From Pseudothermotoga_B sp051235805 (lineage in GTDB: Bacteria; Thermotogota; Thermotogae; Thermotogales; DSM-5069): DNA of 64,000 nucleotides. Position 1 is the first letter of the stretch; each line of letters opens with the position of its first letter. The DNA lies in contig NZ_JBPNXV010000003.1 of assembly GCF_051235805.1 (NCBI RefSeq), positions 1-64,000 on the forward strand, read 5' to 3'. The notes under the pieces are model-generated. The model searched no databases and was not told the origin of the DNA. It saw only the letters and a program-made list of their open reading frames with translations. Of the stretch, positions 17,260 to 29,347 are shown piece after piece. Both the position numbers and the translations under genes were made by a program.

Positions 17260-18141
17260 GTGTATCTGGCGACTTTTGAGTTCGATGGTAAACAAGGTTG
17301 GGGAGTTGTGGAACCAAAAACTGGTCTGCTTTGCCCCTCCGAACTTTGGTTGGGTGAAAATTCTCCAAAAACATTATTGGAATTCATCAGATTGTACCAC
17401 GATGAAATCACATCCTTACCTCGACCAAAGGTAAATGAAAAGTGGTTAAAACTTGAAAACCTTCACATCACAGCACCTATACCCAAACCTGTGAGAAATG
17501 TATTCTGTGTGGGAAAGAACTATCAAGATCACGTTTCTGAGATGGCAAAGGTTGGTCATTCTACACATACAGAGATCTCACATCCACACTTCTTTACCAA
17601 AGCGACCAACACAGTAACAGGACCTTACTCAAAGGTATATTTGCATCCACAAGTCACATCTGAAGTAGATTATGAAGCAGAGTTAGCAGTAATAATTGGA
17701 AAAAGAGGCATAAACATACCTGAAGAGAAAGCCCTTGAACACGTCTTTGGTTACACGATACTGAACGATCTTACAGCAAGAGATCTTCAAAAGAATCATG
17801 TTCAGTGGTTCAAAGGAAAGAGTTTGGATGGCTTTTGTCCAATGGGACCATGGATCGTAACCAAAGATGAAATAGGCTATCCTGTCGAACTCGAAATTCA
17901 ATCTTGGGTCAACGGAGAACTCAGGCAAAACTCAAACACAAGATACATGATCTTTCACATAGAAAGACTGATAAACATTCTCTCTCAGGGAATGACGCTT
18001 GAGCCAGGAGACATATTGGCTACTGGAACGCCTTCTGGAGTGGGAATGGGCTTCAAACCGCCAAAGCTGCTCAAGCCAGGTGATGTAGTCAGAGTGGAAA
18101 TCGAAAAGATAGGCTACATAGAGAATGAAATCTACGCTTGA
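17260..18141 (+). CDS. Fumarylacetoacetate hydrolase-family protein
   Basis: 293 residues. FAH fold, as in acylpyruvases, oxaloacetate tautomerase and 2-hydroxyhepta-2,4-diene-1,7-dioate isomerase. NVFCVGKNYQDHVSEM (about 77-92), SEVDYEAELAVIIGKRG (about 131-147, the metal-binding E-x-E) and TGTPSGVGMGFKPPKLLKPG (about 252-271) are diagnostic. GTG start at 17260, nine bases after GAGGAGAG; the ATG at 17256 is in another frame and stops at once. Flanked by non-coding DNA, so monocistronic. Exact substrate unknown. Confidence 0.93.
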   Translation: MYLATFEFDGKQGWGVVEPKTGLLCPSELWLGENSPKTLLEFIRLYHDEITSLPRPKVNEKWLKLENLHITAPIPKPVRNVFCVGKNYQDHVSEMAKVGHSTHTEISHPHFFTKATNTVTGPYSKVYLHPQVTSEVDYEAELAVIIGKRGINIPEEKALEHVFGYTILNDLTARDLQKNHVQWFKGKSLDGFCPMGPWIVTKDEIGYPVELEIQSWVNGELRQNSNTRYMIFHIERLINILSQGMTLEPGDILATGTPSGVGMGFKPPKLLKPGDVVRVEIEKIGYIENEIYA

Positions 18142-18317
18142 AAATGGGAGCATTCGAAAGGTGAATCTGAATTCTTCAGACAAGGTTCCTCAGTCAGTCT
18201 AATACCTTCACAGTAACACAACCGCACATATACATACACTTAAGATTCGCGATGATACAATACGTTTAGCCAGTTTAAAACGACCAGACGAGTAACTATC
18301 TGGAGGGAAAGTCATAG

Positions 18318-19886
18318 GTGCTCAAAGATAGAAGAGCAAGCTCCAAACCAACTGGAAAAGTTATGAAATTGCCAAAACTCAACGATTTTCTTGAAAATCA
18401 TATCCTTAGAAATACTTTCTTGCTCACACTGGTTATCTCGTTCATCTTGTTCTTAACTGTGTTCTTCTTCGTCTTTCGCATTTTCGAAGCTCAAGAACTG
18501 GTACGCATAACTCAGCTTGACCGAAACTGGACAAACACACTGGATTCTTTTGGGAAATTGTTGATCGTTTTGTCTGCACAGACAGAGCCCTTCAAGGATG
18601 AAGAATCTGTGAGGAACTTGACGAAGAAGATCTACGAAAATTACCATCCATTCGTTGCATATCCAGCTTTCGGAAGTAACGATGGAAAGATGATCTCTTA
18701 CCCAGACTATGATTATGGGCAAGATTACGATCCAAGAAAAAGACCCTGGTACCAGACGGCTTTACAAGATCCACAAAACTACGTCTTCGTAAAGCCTTTT
18801 ACGCACCGCATACTCAATGAACCCACTATGGCCGTTGCAAAGGCGGTATACGATGAACGAGAAAATTTACTCGGTGTACTCGTGTTGGATCTTATTGTCA
18901 GCAAGATAGCTGAAAATCTTCTTTCTGATCGTTCTTACATTATCGATAGAACAGGACAGATATTGGCGAAGAGAGGAACAATCAAAGCTACTTTTACTCC
19001 CTCATCATCAAAGGCAAAAGAAGTTCTGATTGTTGTGATCGGTTTAAATCGGTATATTGCAAAACCTTCCACTGGTGATACTTATGTTGTTATTGAAAGT
19101 TCGCTTCTTGCACAAATTGCGATTTCGTTGATACCCTCTTCGAGTGTCTTACTGGCCGTGCTGATTGTGAATTTCTTGGCTGTTAAAAGAATGAAGAGTA
19201 CTTTGAATAAAATCGTGATAGATCCTGTGGAGAAAATCGTCGAGAGTCTGAGAAGCTATCTATCTGGGAAGCCCTTCGAGATCGAGAAGGTATCGTGTTC
19301 CATTTACGAGACGAGGATGCTCGCAGGCGAGCTTTCTGACATGGTGACAATCATAGAGTCGCAGATGCAAGAACTGAAGGCAAGTTATGAACAACTCGAA
19401 GCTTCACAGCAAGAACTTGAAGATTCATATAAGAGATTGAAGCTGAAAGAGGAGGAAGTAATTCTTGCTTACAAAACTCTTTCCGAGAGGCTCGGTATGG
19501 TTATTGAAAACTTTGACGAACCAACAGGTAAGCACATACAAAGAGTGAGTAAACTGTCGAAGTTCTTAGCAGAGAAGTTCAATCTACCCAAAGATCTTGT
19601 TAAGCAAATAGAACTCTACGCACCACTCCATGACATAGGAAAGATCAAAGTACCAACAGGAATACTGAACAAACCAGGAAGGCTGACTCAAGAAGAATTT
19701 GAGCTTGTGAGGAAACACGTTCTTTGGGGATCCGAAATTATTGGAAATGACAAGAAACTTGAGATCGCACGAAACATAGTTCTGTACCATCACGAGAGGT
19801 ACGATGGTTCAGGATACCCCTTTGGTTTGAAAGGCAACCAGATACCCATAGAAGCACAAATCGTTACCAAAACACTTTGCCCCTGA
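18318..19886 (+). CDS. dCache sensor with truncated HD-GYP domain
   Basis: 522 residues from a GTG after GGAGG (ATG at 18363 is an alternative). Membrane segment at about 35-60, extracytoplasmic dCache (about 65-255, with YDPRKRPWY), second membrane segment (about 270-295), HAMP-like linker and coiled coil (about 350-390), then an HD-GYP phosphodiesterase domain: HDIGKIKVP, GSEII, HHERYDGSGYP. HD-GYP domains hydrolyse cyclic di-GMP. The frame stops after EAQIV with TKTLCP, just where the conserved region with a metal-binding Asp and DAL should begin. The domain's natural end (KHFAPELLEIF) is found immediately downstream in another frame, so about 40 codons were deleted out of frame. Probably inactive as a phosphodiesterase. 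Confidence 0.85.
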   Translation: MLKDRRASSKPTGKVMKLPKLNDFLENHILRNTFLLTLVISFILFLTVFFFVFRIFEAQELVRITQLDRNWTNTLDSFGKLLIVLSAQTEPFKDEESVRNLTKKIYENYHPFVAYPAFGSNDGKMISYPDYDYGQDYDPRKRPWYQTALQDPQNYVFVKPFTHRILNEPTMAVAKAVYDERENLLGVLVLDLIVSKIAENLLSDRSYIIDRTGQILAKRGTIKATFTPSSSKAKEVLIVVIGLNRYIAKPSTGDTYVVIESSLLAQIAISLIPSSSVLLAVLIVNFLAVKRMKSTLNKIVIDPVEKIVESLRSYLSGKPFEIEKVSCSIYETRMLAGELSDMVTIIESQMQELKASYEQLEASQQELEDSYKRLKLKEEEVILAYKTLSERLGMVIENFDEPTGKHIQRVSKLSKFLAEKFNLPKDLVKQIELYAPLHDIGKIKVPTGILNKPGRLTQEEFELVRKHVLWGSEIIGNDKKLEIARNIVLYHHERYDGSGYPFGLKGNQIPIEAQIVTKTLCP

Positions 19887-19944
19887 GCTGCTCGAAATCT
19901 TCTCAAGGTATTCAGATCAGATAAGAAAACTTTGGGAAGAATAA
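19870..19944 (+). pseudogene. Out-of-frame C-terminal remnant of the HD-GYP domain
   Basis: In the +1-shifted frame, codons from AAA at 19870 to TAA at 19942-19944 read KHFAPELLEIFSRYSDQIRK and LWEE. This matches the end of HD-GYP domains (K/G-HFDPxLV-x-xF). It shows that the upstream gene lost an internal segment rather than simply being cut at its end. Confidence 0.75.
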
Positions 19945-19978
19945 GCTTCGTCCCTAAAGCATAAGAAACCATTTCTAT

Positions 19979-20015
19979 GAAAAAAAACAAAAGGGGAAGC
20001 TCTCGCTTCCCCTTT
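19979..20015 (-). terminator. Terminator of the rRNA operon
   Basis: Minus strand stem AAAGGGGAAGC/GCTTCCCCTTT (11 bp; 19990-20000 and 20005-20015) with a 4-nt loop, followed by a run of Us encoded by the A tract at 19979-19990. It lies 6 bp beyond the 5S gene. Confidence 0.9.
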
Positions 20016-20020
20016 GAATC

Positions 20021-20138
20021 CCCGGGCACTACCTACTCTCACATGGAGTCGCCTCCATACTACCATCGGCCCAGAACGGCTTAACGGCCGGGTTCGGAAT
20101 GGGACCGGGTGTTTCCCGCTCTGGTATCGGCACCCGAG
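20021..20138 (-). rRNA. rrf: 5S ribosomal RNA
   Basis: 118 nt. The ends CTCGGGTG and CCCGGG-side pair as helix I, and the interior holds the conserved CCCATTCCGAACCCGG loop. Last gene of the rrn operon. Confidence 0.95.
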
Positions 20139-20158
20139 GAAACTTGAAGGTTCACTGG

Positions 20159-20174
20159 AAACTGCATAGGAAGC
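20159..20174 (-). repeat. 23S processing stem, 3' half
   Basis: AAACTGCATAGGAAGC is the perfect 16-bp inverted complement of 23871-23886 on the other side of the 23S gene. Together they form the long stem cut by RNase III during 23S maturation. Confidence 0.85.
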
Positions 20175-20310
20175 TACAAGGTCAAGGCCTCGGCCTATTA
20201 GTACCGGTTGGCTCAACACCTTACGGTGCTTACACCACCAGCCTATCAAGGTCCTGTTCTCGGACCGGCCTTACTCCCTTGACGGGATGGGAGGTCTAAT
20301 CTTGGGACGT

Positions 20311-20341
<31 letters not shown>

Positions 20342-20809
20342 ACTCATGGGCATAGCTACCCGGCGTATGCCCCTGGCAGGACAGCCGGTACACCAGAGGC
20401 CCACTCTCCCCGGTCCTCTCGTACAAGGGGAGACCTCCCGCAAACCTCCTACGCCTACGGCCGATAGGGACCGACCTGTCTTACGACGGTCTGAACCCAG
20501 CTCACGTACCCCTTTAATAGGCGGACAGCCTAACCCTTGGGACCTGCTTCAGCCCCAGGATGGGATGAGCCGACATCGAGGTGCCGATCCTCGCCGTCGA
20601 TGTGAACTCTCGGGCGAGACTAGCCTGTTATCCCCGGGGTAACTTTTGTCCGTTGTCGACGACCCTTCCACTCGGAAGTCGTCGGGTCACTAGGACCGAC
20701 TTTCGTCTCTGCTCGACCCGTCGGTCTCACAGTCAGGCCGGCTTATGCCCTTGCACTCGTCGGTGGATTTCCAACCCACCTGAGCCGACCTTCGCGCGCC
20801 TCCGTTACA

Positions 20810-20854
<45 letters not shown>

Positions 20855-21149
20855 TCCCAACCTGCTCTTCACAGGTTCAGGTTAGAATTTCGACACACCG
20901 AGGGTGGTATCCCACTGACGGCTCCCCCGACCCTGACGAGCCGGGTTCACAGCCTCCCACCTATCCTGTACACGATGTGTCAAAATCCAATACCAGGCTA
21001 CAGTAAAGCTCCACGGGGTCTTTCCGTCTAGCCGTAGGTTGAGGGCATCTTCACCCCCGTTGAAATTTCACCGGGTCCCCCGCCGAGACAGTGCCCCAGT
21101 CGTTACGCCATTCATGCAGGCCAGAACTTACCTGGCAAGGTATTTCGCT

Positions 21150-21892
<743 letters not shown>

Positions 21893-21916
21893 GTTTGGAG
21901 CTACGCCTTACGGCCT

Positions 21917-21958
<42 letters not shown>

Positions 21959-23315
21959 CCTATACATCCTCTTTACGAGTTTGCAGAGGCCTGTGTTTTT
22001 GGTAAACAGTCGCTAGGGCCATGTCACTGCGACCGCTTCAGGCTCCCTCAGTTTCCAGGTTGCCCCTTCCCCTGAGTTCACCCTACTGCGGCACCCCTTC
22101 TCCCGAAGTTACGGGGTTAATTTGCCGAGTTCCTTGGCGAGGGTTGTCCCGCTCCCCTTAGCTTTCTCAGCTTGCCCACCTGTGTCGGTTTACGGAACGG
22201 GCACCTGCAATCTCAAACGGCACGCGAGGTTTTTCTTGGCAGCGTGGGGTCGATGCCGTTGGACCCTTACGGGTCCTTCCCATCACGGCTCAGCTCAGGC
22301 AGCGGATTTACCTACTGCCCTCAACGCCTAACCGCTTGGAAGGGAATGCCACTTACCCTCGGCATTTACCCTTCTGCGTCACCCCTCGTACCTCGATTAC
22401 AGATGGTGCTGGAATATTAACCAGCTTCCCTTCGGCTACCCCTTTCGGGTTCACCTTAGGGTACCGACTAACCCTGGGAGGACGACCCTTCCCCAGGTAC
22501 CCTTGGGCATTCGGGGGGAGAGATTCTCACTCTCCTCTCGCATACTCATGTCCGCATTCTCACTTCCGCCTCGTCCAGTAGCCCTCGCGGGTCTACCTTC
22601 ACCCTAAAGCGGAAAGCTCCCCTACCGCCTGTACCTATCGGTACAGACCCATGGCTTCGGGGGATGGCTTGAGCCCCGTTACATCTTTGGCGCAGTACAC
22701 CTCGACTGGTGAGCTGTTACGCACTCTTTAAAGGATGGCTGCTTCTAAGCCAACCTCCCAGTTGTCTATGGTATACCACATCCTTTCCCACTTAGCCATC
22801 TCTCCGGGCCCTTAGCCGATGGTCTGGGCTGTTTCCCTTTTGTCCATGGAGCTTATCCCCCACAGACTTCCTCCCGAGCTTTATGTACAGGGATTCGGAG
22901 TTTGACAGGGTTCGGAGGTTACCCCCCTAGCCCTATCAGTGCTCTACCCCCTGTACAGACCACTCGAGGCCGCACCTCAATGCGTTTCGGGGAGAACCAG
23001 CTATCACCGAGTTCGGTTAGCTTTTCACTCCTACCCCCAGGTCATCCGAGGATTTTTCACTATCCATCGGTTCGGACCTCCAGTGGGGTTTAGCCCACTT
23101 TCATCCTGCCCAGGGGTAGCTCACCCGGCTTCGGGTCTGCCGCCAGTGACTTGCGCCCTATTCGGACTCGCTTTCGCTACGGCTACGCCTCAATCGGCTT
23201 AACCTCGCCACTGACGACAACTCGCGGACTCATTAATCAAAAGGCACGCCGTCACCCTTGCGGGCTCCGACTTAGTGTAGACATGCGGTTTCAGGTTCTA
23301 TTTCACTCCCCTCCC

Positions 23316-23346
<31 letters not shown>

Positions 23347-23870
23347 CGTGCACTATCGGACGATGGAGAGTATTTAGCCTTGGAGGGTGGTCCCCCCAGA
23401 TTCCCGCAGGATTCCACGAGTCCCGCGGTACTCGGGAACACAACAAGGAGTCTTCTCCCTTTTGTCTACGGGGCTTTCACCCTCTATGGCGTGCCATCCC
23501 AAGCACTTCGACTAGAGAGAAGATTTGTAACTCCTCGGTGCGTCCGTAGCCACACCATGTTGTGTCCCACAACCCCAGTATGACAACGCCCACGGGCTTG
23601 AACATCATACTGGTTTAGGCTCTTCCCCTTTCGATCGCCTCTACTCAGGGAATCTCGTTTGATTTCTCTTCCTCGGGGTACTGAGATGTTTCACTTCCCC
23701 CGGTTCGCGCCTTACGGCGGCTGATCTTACGACCAGCCAGGTTTCCCCATTCGGGAATCCCCGGATCAACGCCTGTTTGCGGCTCCCCGAGGCTTATCGC
23801 AGCTTACCACGCCCTTCATCGCCTTCCATCGCCAAGGCATCCACCGCATGCCCTTAGTACCTTGACCTAC

Positions 23871-23886
23871 GCTTCCTATGCAGTTT
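23871..23886 (-). repeat. 23S processing stem, 5' half
   Basis: GCTTCCTATGCAGTTT, perfect partner of 20159-20174. It lies directly before the mature 23S 5' end. Confidence 0.85.
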
Positions 23887-23902
23887 TCAATGACCCTTCC
23901 AT

Positions 23903-23978
23903 TGGTGGAGACGAGGGGATTCGAACCCCTGACTTCCTGCTTGCAAAGCAGGCGCTCTCCCAGCTGAGCTACGTCCCC
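23903..23978 (-). tRNA. tRNA-Ala (TGC)
   Basis: 76 nt with encoded CCA. Acceptor GGGGACG/CGTCTCC, anticodon loop TTTGCAA giving TGC, T loop TTCGAAT. Standard spacer tRNA between 16S and 23S; 5 nt from tRNA-Ile. Confidence 0.97.
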
Positions 23979-23983
23979 GCCCA

Positions 23984-24060
23984 TGGTGGGCTCGGGAGGA
24001 GTCGAACCTCCGACCTCACGCTTATCAGGCGTGCGCTCTCACCAACTGAGCTACGAGCCC
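23984..24060 (-). tRNA. tRNA-Ile (GAT)
   Basis: 77 nt with encoded CCA. Acceptor GGGCTCG at the 5' end pairs with CGAGCCC; anticodon loop CTGATAA gives GAT. First of the two rrn spacer tRNAs. Confidence 0.97.
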
Positions 24061-24077
24061 GCTCAAGTCATTCAAAA

Positions 24078-24093
24078 ATGGATAGCAGTCCCG
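24078..24093 (-). repeat. 16S processing stem, 3' half
   Basis: ATGGATAGCAGTCCCG is a perfect 16-bp inverted complement of 25694-25709 before the 16S gene; the pairing extends outward with GTCATT/AATGAC. RNase III-type processing stem. Confidence 0.87.
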
Positions 24094-24107
24094 ACTTTTC
24101 TCTCCCT

Positions 24108-25658
<1,551 letters not shown>

Positions 25659-25693
25659 AATTAGAAGGTTATGATTCCTGACTTTGGAATTTG

Positions 25694-25709
25694 CGGGACT
25701 GCTATCCAT
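25694..25709 (-). repeat. 16S processing stem, 5' half
   Basis: CGGGACTGCTATCCAT, partner of 24078-24093, in the leader of the rrn transcript. Confidence 0.87.
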
Positions 25710-25823
25710 ATTTCAATGACCCGAGGACAAAACACTCTGAGTCTTATTCAGACTCTTTATCCTTCTATTCATTTTCCAAGACCCTGCTTCTTCTAACTGC
25801 TCTCTCACGAGCGACCAGGTATC

Positions 25824-25852
25824 ATAGTACCACCTGTCAATGACCATGTCAA
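25824..25852 (-). promoter_or_regulatory. Promoter of the rRNA operon
   Basis: Minus strand TTGACA (25847-25852), 17-bp spacer, TACTAT (25824-25829). A second TTGACA lies inside the spacer. The leader from here to the 16S gene (about 160 nt) holds the processing stem and no ORF. Confidence 0.75.
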
Positions 25853-25890
25853 GTTACGAAAAGGTTACAACCACCTCGCAGAAGGGTTCC

Positions 25891-26595
25891 TCAACCACCC
25901 AAGTAAGCACGCTTCACTTCTTCATTTGTGAGCAATTCTTTACCAGTGCCCTGTAGAACTATTCGTCCTGTTTCTAATACATAGCCATATTCTGCTATGC
26001 TCAGTGCCGCATAAGCATTCTGTTCAATGAGAAGAATCGTCTTACCTTCATTGTGGATTTTCTGAATGATCTCAAAGAGTTCCTCAACTATTATAGGAGC
26101 AAGTCCCAAAGAAGGCTCATCGAGCATCAGCAACTCTGGTTGACTCATCAGAGCCCTACCTATCGCAAGCATCTGCTGCTCTCCACCAGACAGAGTGCCC
26201 CCTTTTTGATTCATGCGCTCTTTCAAAACGGGAAAAAGAGAAAAAATCCATTCCATATCTTTCTTTATTCCGCTTTTATCATTTCTTTGATACGCTCCAA
26301 CCAACAAATTCTCATAGACTGTCAGATTTGGGAAAATTCTTCTGCCCTCGGGAACCATTGCAGTCTTTCTCGACACAATCTCATTGGTCGGCTTGTTCGT
26401 AATATTTTCACCATTCAAAAAAATATTCCCAGCCCTTGCCTTGACAAGACCACATATTGCCTTCAAAGTGGTTGTCTTTCCTGCACCGTTTGAACCAATC
26501 AAAGTCACAATCGTTCCTTTTTCCACCTTGAAAGAAATACCTTTCAATGCTCTTATAGCTCCGTAATTAACATGCAAATCACGAACTTCGAGCAT
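25891..26595 (-). CDS. livF: Branched-chain amino-acid ABC transporter ATPase LivF
   Basis: 234 residues, cytoplasmic ATPase of the HAAT uptake system. Walker A GSNGAGKTTT (about 35-44), signature LSGGEQQ (about 136-142), Walker B LLMLDEPSLGLAP (about 156-168) and switch His replaced by the LivF-type LIEQNA. GTG codons at 26604 and 26601 are alternatives, but the ATG at 26595 follows AGGAAGTGGTG. It overlaps livG by 17 bp. Last gene of the livKHMGF unit. Confidence 0.95.
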   Translation of the reverse strand: MLEVRDLHVNYGAIRALKGISFKVEKGTIVTLIGSNGAGKTTTLKAICGLVKARAGNIFLNGENITNKPTNEIVSRKTAMVPEGRRIFPNLTVYENLLVGAYQRNDKSGIKKDMEWIFSLFPVLKERMNQKGGTLSGGEQQMLAIGRALMSQPELLMLDEPSLGLAPIIVEELFEIIQKIHNEGKTILLIEQNAYAALSIAEYGYVLETGRIVLQGTGKELLTNEEVKRAYLGG

Positions 26596-27358
26596 AGACA
26601 CCACTTCCTAAATAAGCTTTTATCACCTCGGGGTTGCTCTGAATCTCAGTGGGTGAACCACGCGCAATCACACAACCATGATCCAAAACAGTTATTCTCT
26701 CACATATTCCCATCACAACCTTCATATCGTGTTCGATCAAAAGTACAGTTAAACCAAATTCATCGCGAATTCTCTTTATAAACTTCATCAGTTCAGCTGT
26801 TTCTTCCGGGTTCATTCCCGCTGCTGGTTCATCGAGCAACAGAAGTTTTGGTTTTGTTGCCAAAGCTCTGGCTATTTCAAGTTTTCTCTGATGTCCATAA
26901 GGAAGTGAACCTGCACTTTCATTTGCAAGTCTTTTCAACCCAACAGCTTCAAGGAGATCAAGTGCCTCTTTCGTCATTTCTCGCTCTTGTTTCACATACC
27001 TTGGTAAATCAAAAACAGCCGAGAAGACAGATGCTTTCAATCGATAATGACAAGCTACACGAACATTATCGAGCACATTCATTCTCTGAAACAGTTTGAT
27101 ATTCTGAAAAGTTCTCGCTATTCCAAGAGCAGCAGTTTCATGTGGCTTTCTCTCGGTTATATCCACACCCATGAAGCTTATCTTTCCCGCATCCGCACGG
27201 TAAACACCAGTTATGACATTGAAAACTGTTGTCTTACCTGCTCCGTTGGGACCTATGAGACCTGCCAGCTCTCCTTGCTCAAGTTCCATGGAAACGTTAT
27301 TAACAGCTATTAAGCCCCCAAACCTCTTGACCACTCCATCCAATTTCAAGATTGGCAT
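26579..27358 (-). CDS. livG: Branched-chain amino-acid ABC transporter ATPase LivG
   Basis: 259 residues. Walker A GPNGAGKTTV (about 36-45), a signature of the LivG type (LPYGHQRKLEIARAL, about 155-169), Walker B LLLDEPAAGMN (about 175-185) and switch region LIEHDM. It carries the C-terminal extension typical of LivG (IQSNPEVIKAYLG). Pairs with LivF as the ATPase dimer. Starts 3 bp after livM ends. Confidence 0.95.
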   Translation of the reverse strand: MPILKLDGVVKRFGGLIAVNNVSMELEQGELAGLIGPNGAGKTTVFNVITGVYRADAGKISFMGVDITERKPHETAALGIARTFQNIKLFQRMNVLDNVRVACHYRLKASVFSAVFDLPRYVKQEREMTKEALDLLEAVGLKRLANESAGSLPYGHQRKLEIARALATKPKLLLLDEPAAGMNPEETAELMKFIKRIRDEFGLTVLLIEHDMKVVMGICERITVLDHGCVIARGSPTEIQSNPEVIKAYLGSGVYARSS

Positions 27359-27361
27359 TAT

Positions 27362-28411
27362 TTATCCTCCTTGTTTCGATGGATGCCTTTTGAAGATCGA
27401 AATGAGAGCCTCCCAAGAGAACTCTCTGTCACCCAGTATTCCGTGTCTGAAAAAGAGAACTGATACCATTAGCATGACAGAGAAAATCAACATCCTCATG
27501 CCAGAAATGCCAGGAATTGTTACTCCAAAGATCTTCATTGGTGTTTCTACAACTCTTAGCCACTCCATTAAAACGGCTATTAGGACGCCGGAAATCACTG
27601 TTCCCGTTACGCTACCGAGCCCGCCTAAGAGAACGATCAGCACTATCTGAAAGGTCAACATTATGTTGAAAGCATTCGGATCGATAGTCATCACGAGACT
27701 ACCAAGTAGGCCACCTGCGATACCTGCAAAAAACGCCCCAACGACGAAAGCGAGAGTCTTATGGTAAAACAAGTTTACGCCCATCGCCTCTGCTGCTTCT
27801 TCGTTATCCCTTATCGCTTTCAACGCTCTGCCGTAACTCGAATCGATCAACCTTTTTACAAAGAACACCGTGAACACAGCCCATCCCCAACTCCACCACA
27901 GATTGGTATGAGTTGGTAAACCCTTAAGACCTAATGGGCCATTCGTTATACTCTGCAAATTGTTGAAAAGAACTCTAATTATCTCTGAAAAACCATAAGT
28001 GACTATCGCGAGATAGTCACCTTTCACCCTCATACATGGTGCGCCAACGAGAAAACCAGCACCAGCAGCGAGTAAACCTCCTACCAGTAATGCCGGAAAA
28101 AACGGAATCTGAACCTGATTTAAAGGCCATATCAAAGGCTTTATGAAAAAATTCATCGCTTTCAGCTCAGGTGACATGTAAAGCAAAGCAGATGCATAAG
28201 CACCTATAGCCATGAATCCAGCATGTCCTAAGGAGAATTGCCCGGTAAACCCGTTTATCAAGTTAAGACTCACACCGAGAATTACATATATAGCTGCAAC
28301 ATTCATGATTCGAATTATGTACGCATCAAAATTCTGTTGTGCATAGTGAATGAAGACAAAGAACACTATAATCACAACCACTGTTAACCAAAATGATCTT
28401 TGCCTGTACAC
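27362..28411 (-). CDS. livM: Branched-chain amino-acid ABC transporter permease LivM
   Basis: 349 residues, strongly hydrophobic with about 8-10 membrane segments. GVSLNLINGFTGQFSLGHAG (about 45-64) and the EAA-like loop LKAIRDNEEAAEAMGVN (about 195-211, contact with the ATPases) are characteristic of LivM. Partner permease is LivH encoded 11 bp upstream. Confidence 0.95.
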   Translation of the reverse strand: MYRQRSFWLTVVVIIVFFVFIHYAQQNFDAYIIRIMNVAAIYVILGVSLNLINGFTGQFSLGHAGFMAIGAYASALLYMSPELKAMNFFIKPLIWPLNQVQIPFFPALLVGGLLAAGAGFLVGAPCMRVKGDYLAIVTYGFSEIIRVLFNNLQSITNGPLGLKGLPTHTNLWWSWGWAVFTVFFVKRLIDSSYGRALKAIRDNEEAAEAMGVNLFYHKTLAFVVGAFFAGIAGGLLGSLVMTIDPNAFNIMLTFQIVLIVLLGGLGSVTGTVISGVLIAVLMEWLRVVETPMKIFGVTIPGISGMRMLIFSVMLMVSVLFFRHGILGDREFSWEALISIFKRHPSKQGG

Positions 28412-28422
28412 GCTTACTCCTC

Positions 28423-29301
28423 CTAAGCTTCGCCGAACAGACCAGTTGGTTTGAAGAGTAAAACGAGAACCAGCATGATGAAGATGAAAGCATCTCGATA
28501 TCCTGCCAGATCAGGCAGAAAAGCAACCAACAGAATTGAAATCATACCAATCAAGAAACCGCCAATCATTGCTCCTTTGATGCTCCCAATACCACCTATT
28601 ATCGCAGCTGTGAAAGCACGCCAACCAGGAAAGACCCCCATGAAAGGCCATATCTGTGGATAACGTAGAGCCCAAAATATGGCACTGATAGCTGCAAGGC
28701 TTGAACCTACAGCGAAGGTAAAGGTTATGGTTCTATCTACATTTATTCCCATAAGTCTCGCTGTATCGAAATCATGAGCAAGAGCTCTCATTGCGAGTCC
28801 TGTTTTCGTCTTGTAGACCAAATAATTCAGAAACAAAAGGGCTGCTACTGACACAACGACAGTAATTATCGTTACAAGTTGAACCCTAACTCCACCCATA
28901 TTCAAGGTTTTGTTCAAAACCTCTGGTTGGTAGAATGGTTTTTGCCTACCACCAAAAACCACAGTCGCAAAGTTCTCAAGCAAGAAGGACATACCTATGG
29001 CTGAGCAAAGAGAAGAAATTCTGGGTGCATTTCTCAACGGCTTGTAAGCGATCTTTTCAATTGACATCCCAAGAAGTGCTGTGAGAAATATCGCAAAAAG
29101 AAATGATAACCACCATGGAAGCGAAAACAGAATTATTCCGTAGTAGACGAAAAATGCTGCCATCATGAATATATCGCCGTGAGCGAAGTTGACCAATTTT
29201 ACCACGCCATACACAAGTGTGTACCCAATCGCCACAAGTCCAAAAACAAATCCAAGCGCAACTCCATTTGCCAAATGTTGTAGGAACAGAATCCAAGTCA
29301 T
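28423..29301 (-). CDS. livH: Branched-chain amino-acid ABC transporter permease LivH
   Basis: 292 residues with about 8 membrane segments. GLVAIGYTLVYGVVKLVNFA near the N terminus and the cytoplasmic loop MRALAHDFDTARLMGIN (about 171-187) are LivH hallmarks. Preceded by CTGGAGGTG ribosome site. Separated from livK by a hairpin. Confidence 0.95.
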   Translation of the reverse strand: MTWILFLQHLANGVALGFVFGLVAIGYTLVYGVVKLVNFAHGDIFMMAAFFVYYGIILFSLPWWLSFLFAIFLTALLGMSIEKIAYKPLRNAPRISSLCSAIGMSFLLENFATVVFGGRQKPFYQPEVLNKTLNMGGVRVQLVTIITVVVSVAALLFLNYLVYKTKTGLAMRALAHDFDTARLMGINVDRTITFTFAVGSSLAAISAIFWALRYPQIWPFMGVFPGWRAFTAAIIGGIGSIKGAMIGGFLIGMISILLVAFLPDLAGYRDAFIFIMLVLVLLFKPTGLFGEA

Positions 29302-29321
29302 TGAAACACCTCCAGAAGAAT

Positions 29322-29342
29322 GCGCAGGCTTGAAGCCTGCGC
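29322..29342 (-). promoter_or_regulatory. Intercistronic hairpin between livK and livH
   Basis: GCGCAGGCT/AGCCTGCGC, a 9-bp GC-rich stem with 3-nt loop, located between the livK stop and the livH ribosome site. No U tract follows on the minus strand, so it is more likely an mRNA 3'-end stabiliser or partial terminator giving excess binding protein than a full terminator. Confidence 0.6.
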
Positions 29343-29347
29343 GTCGT

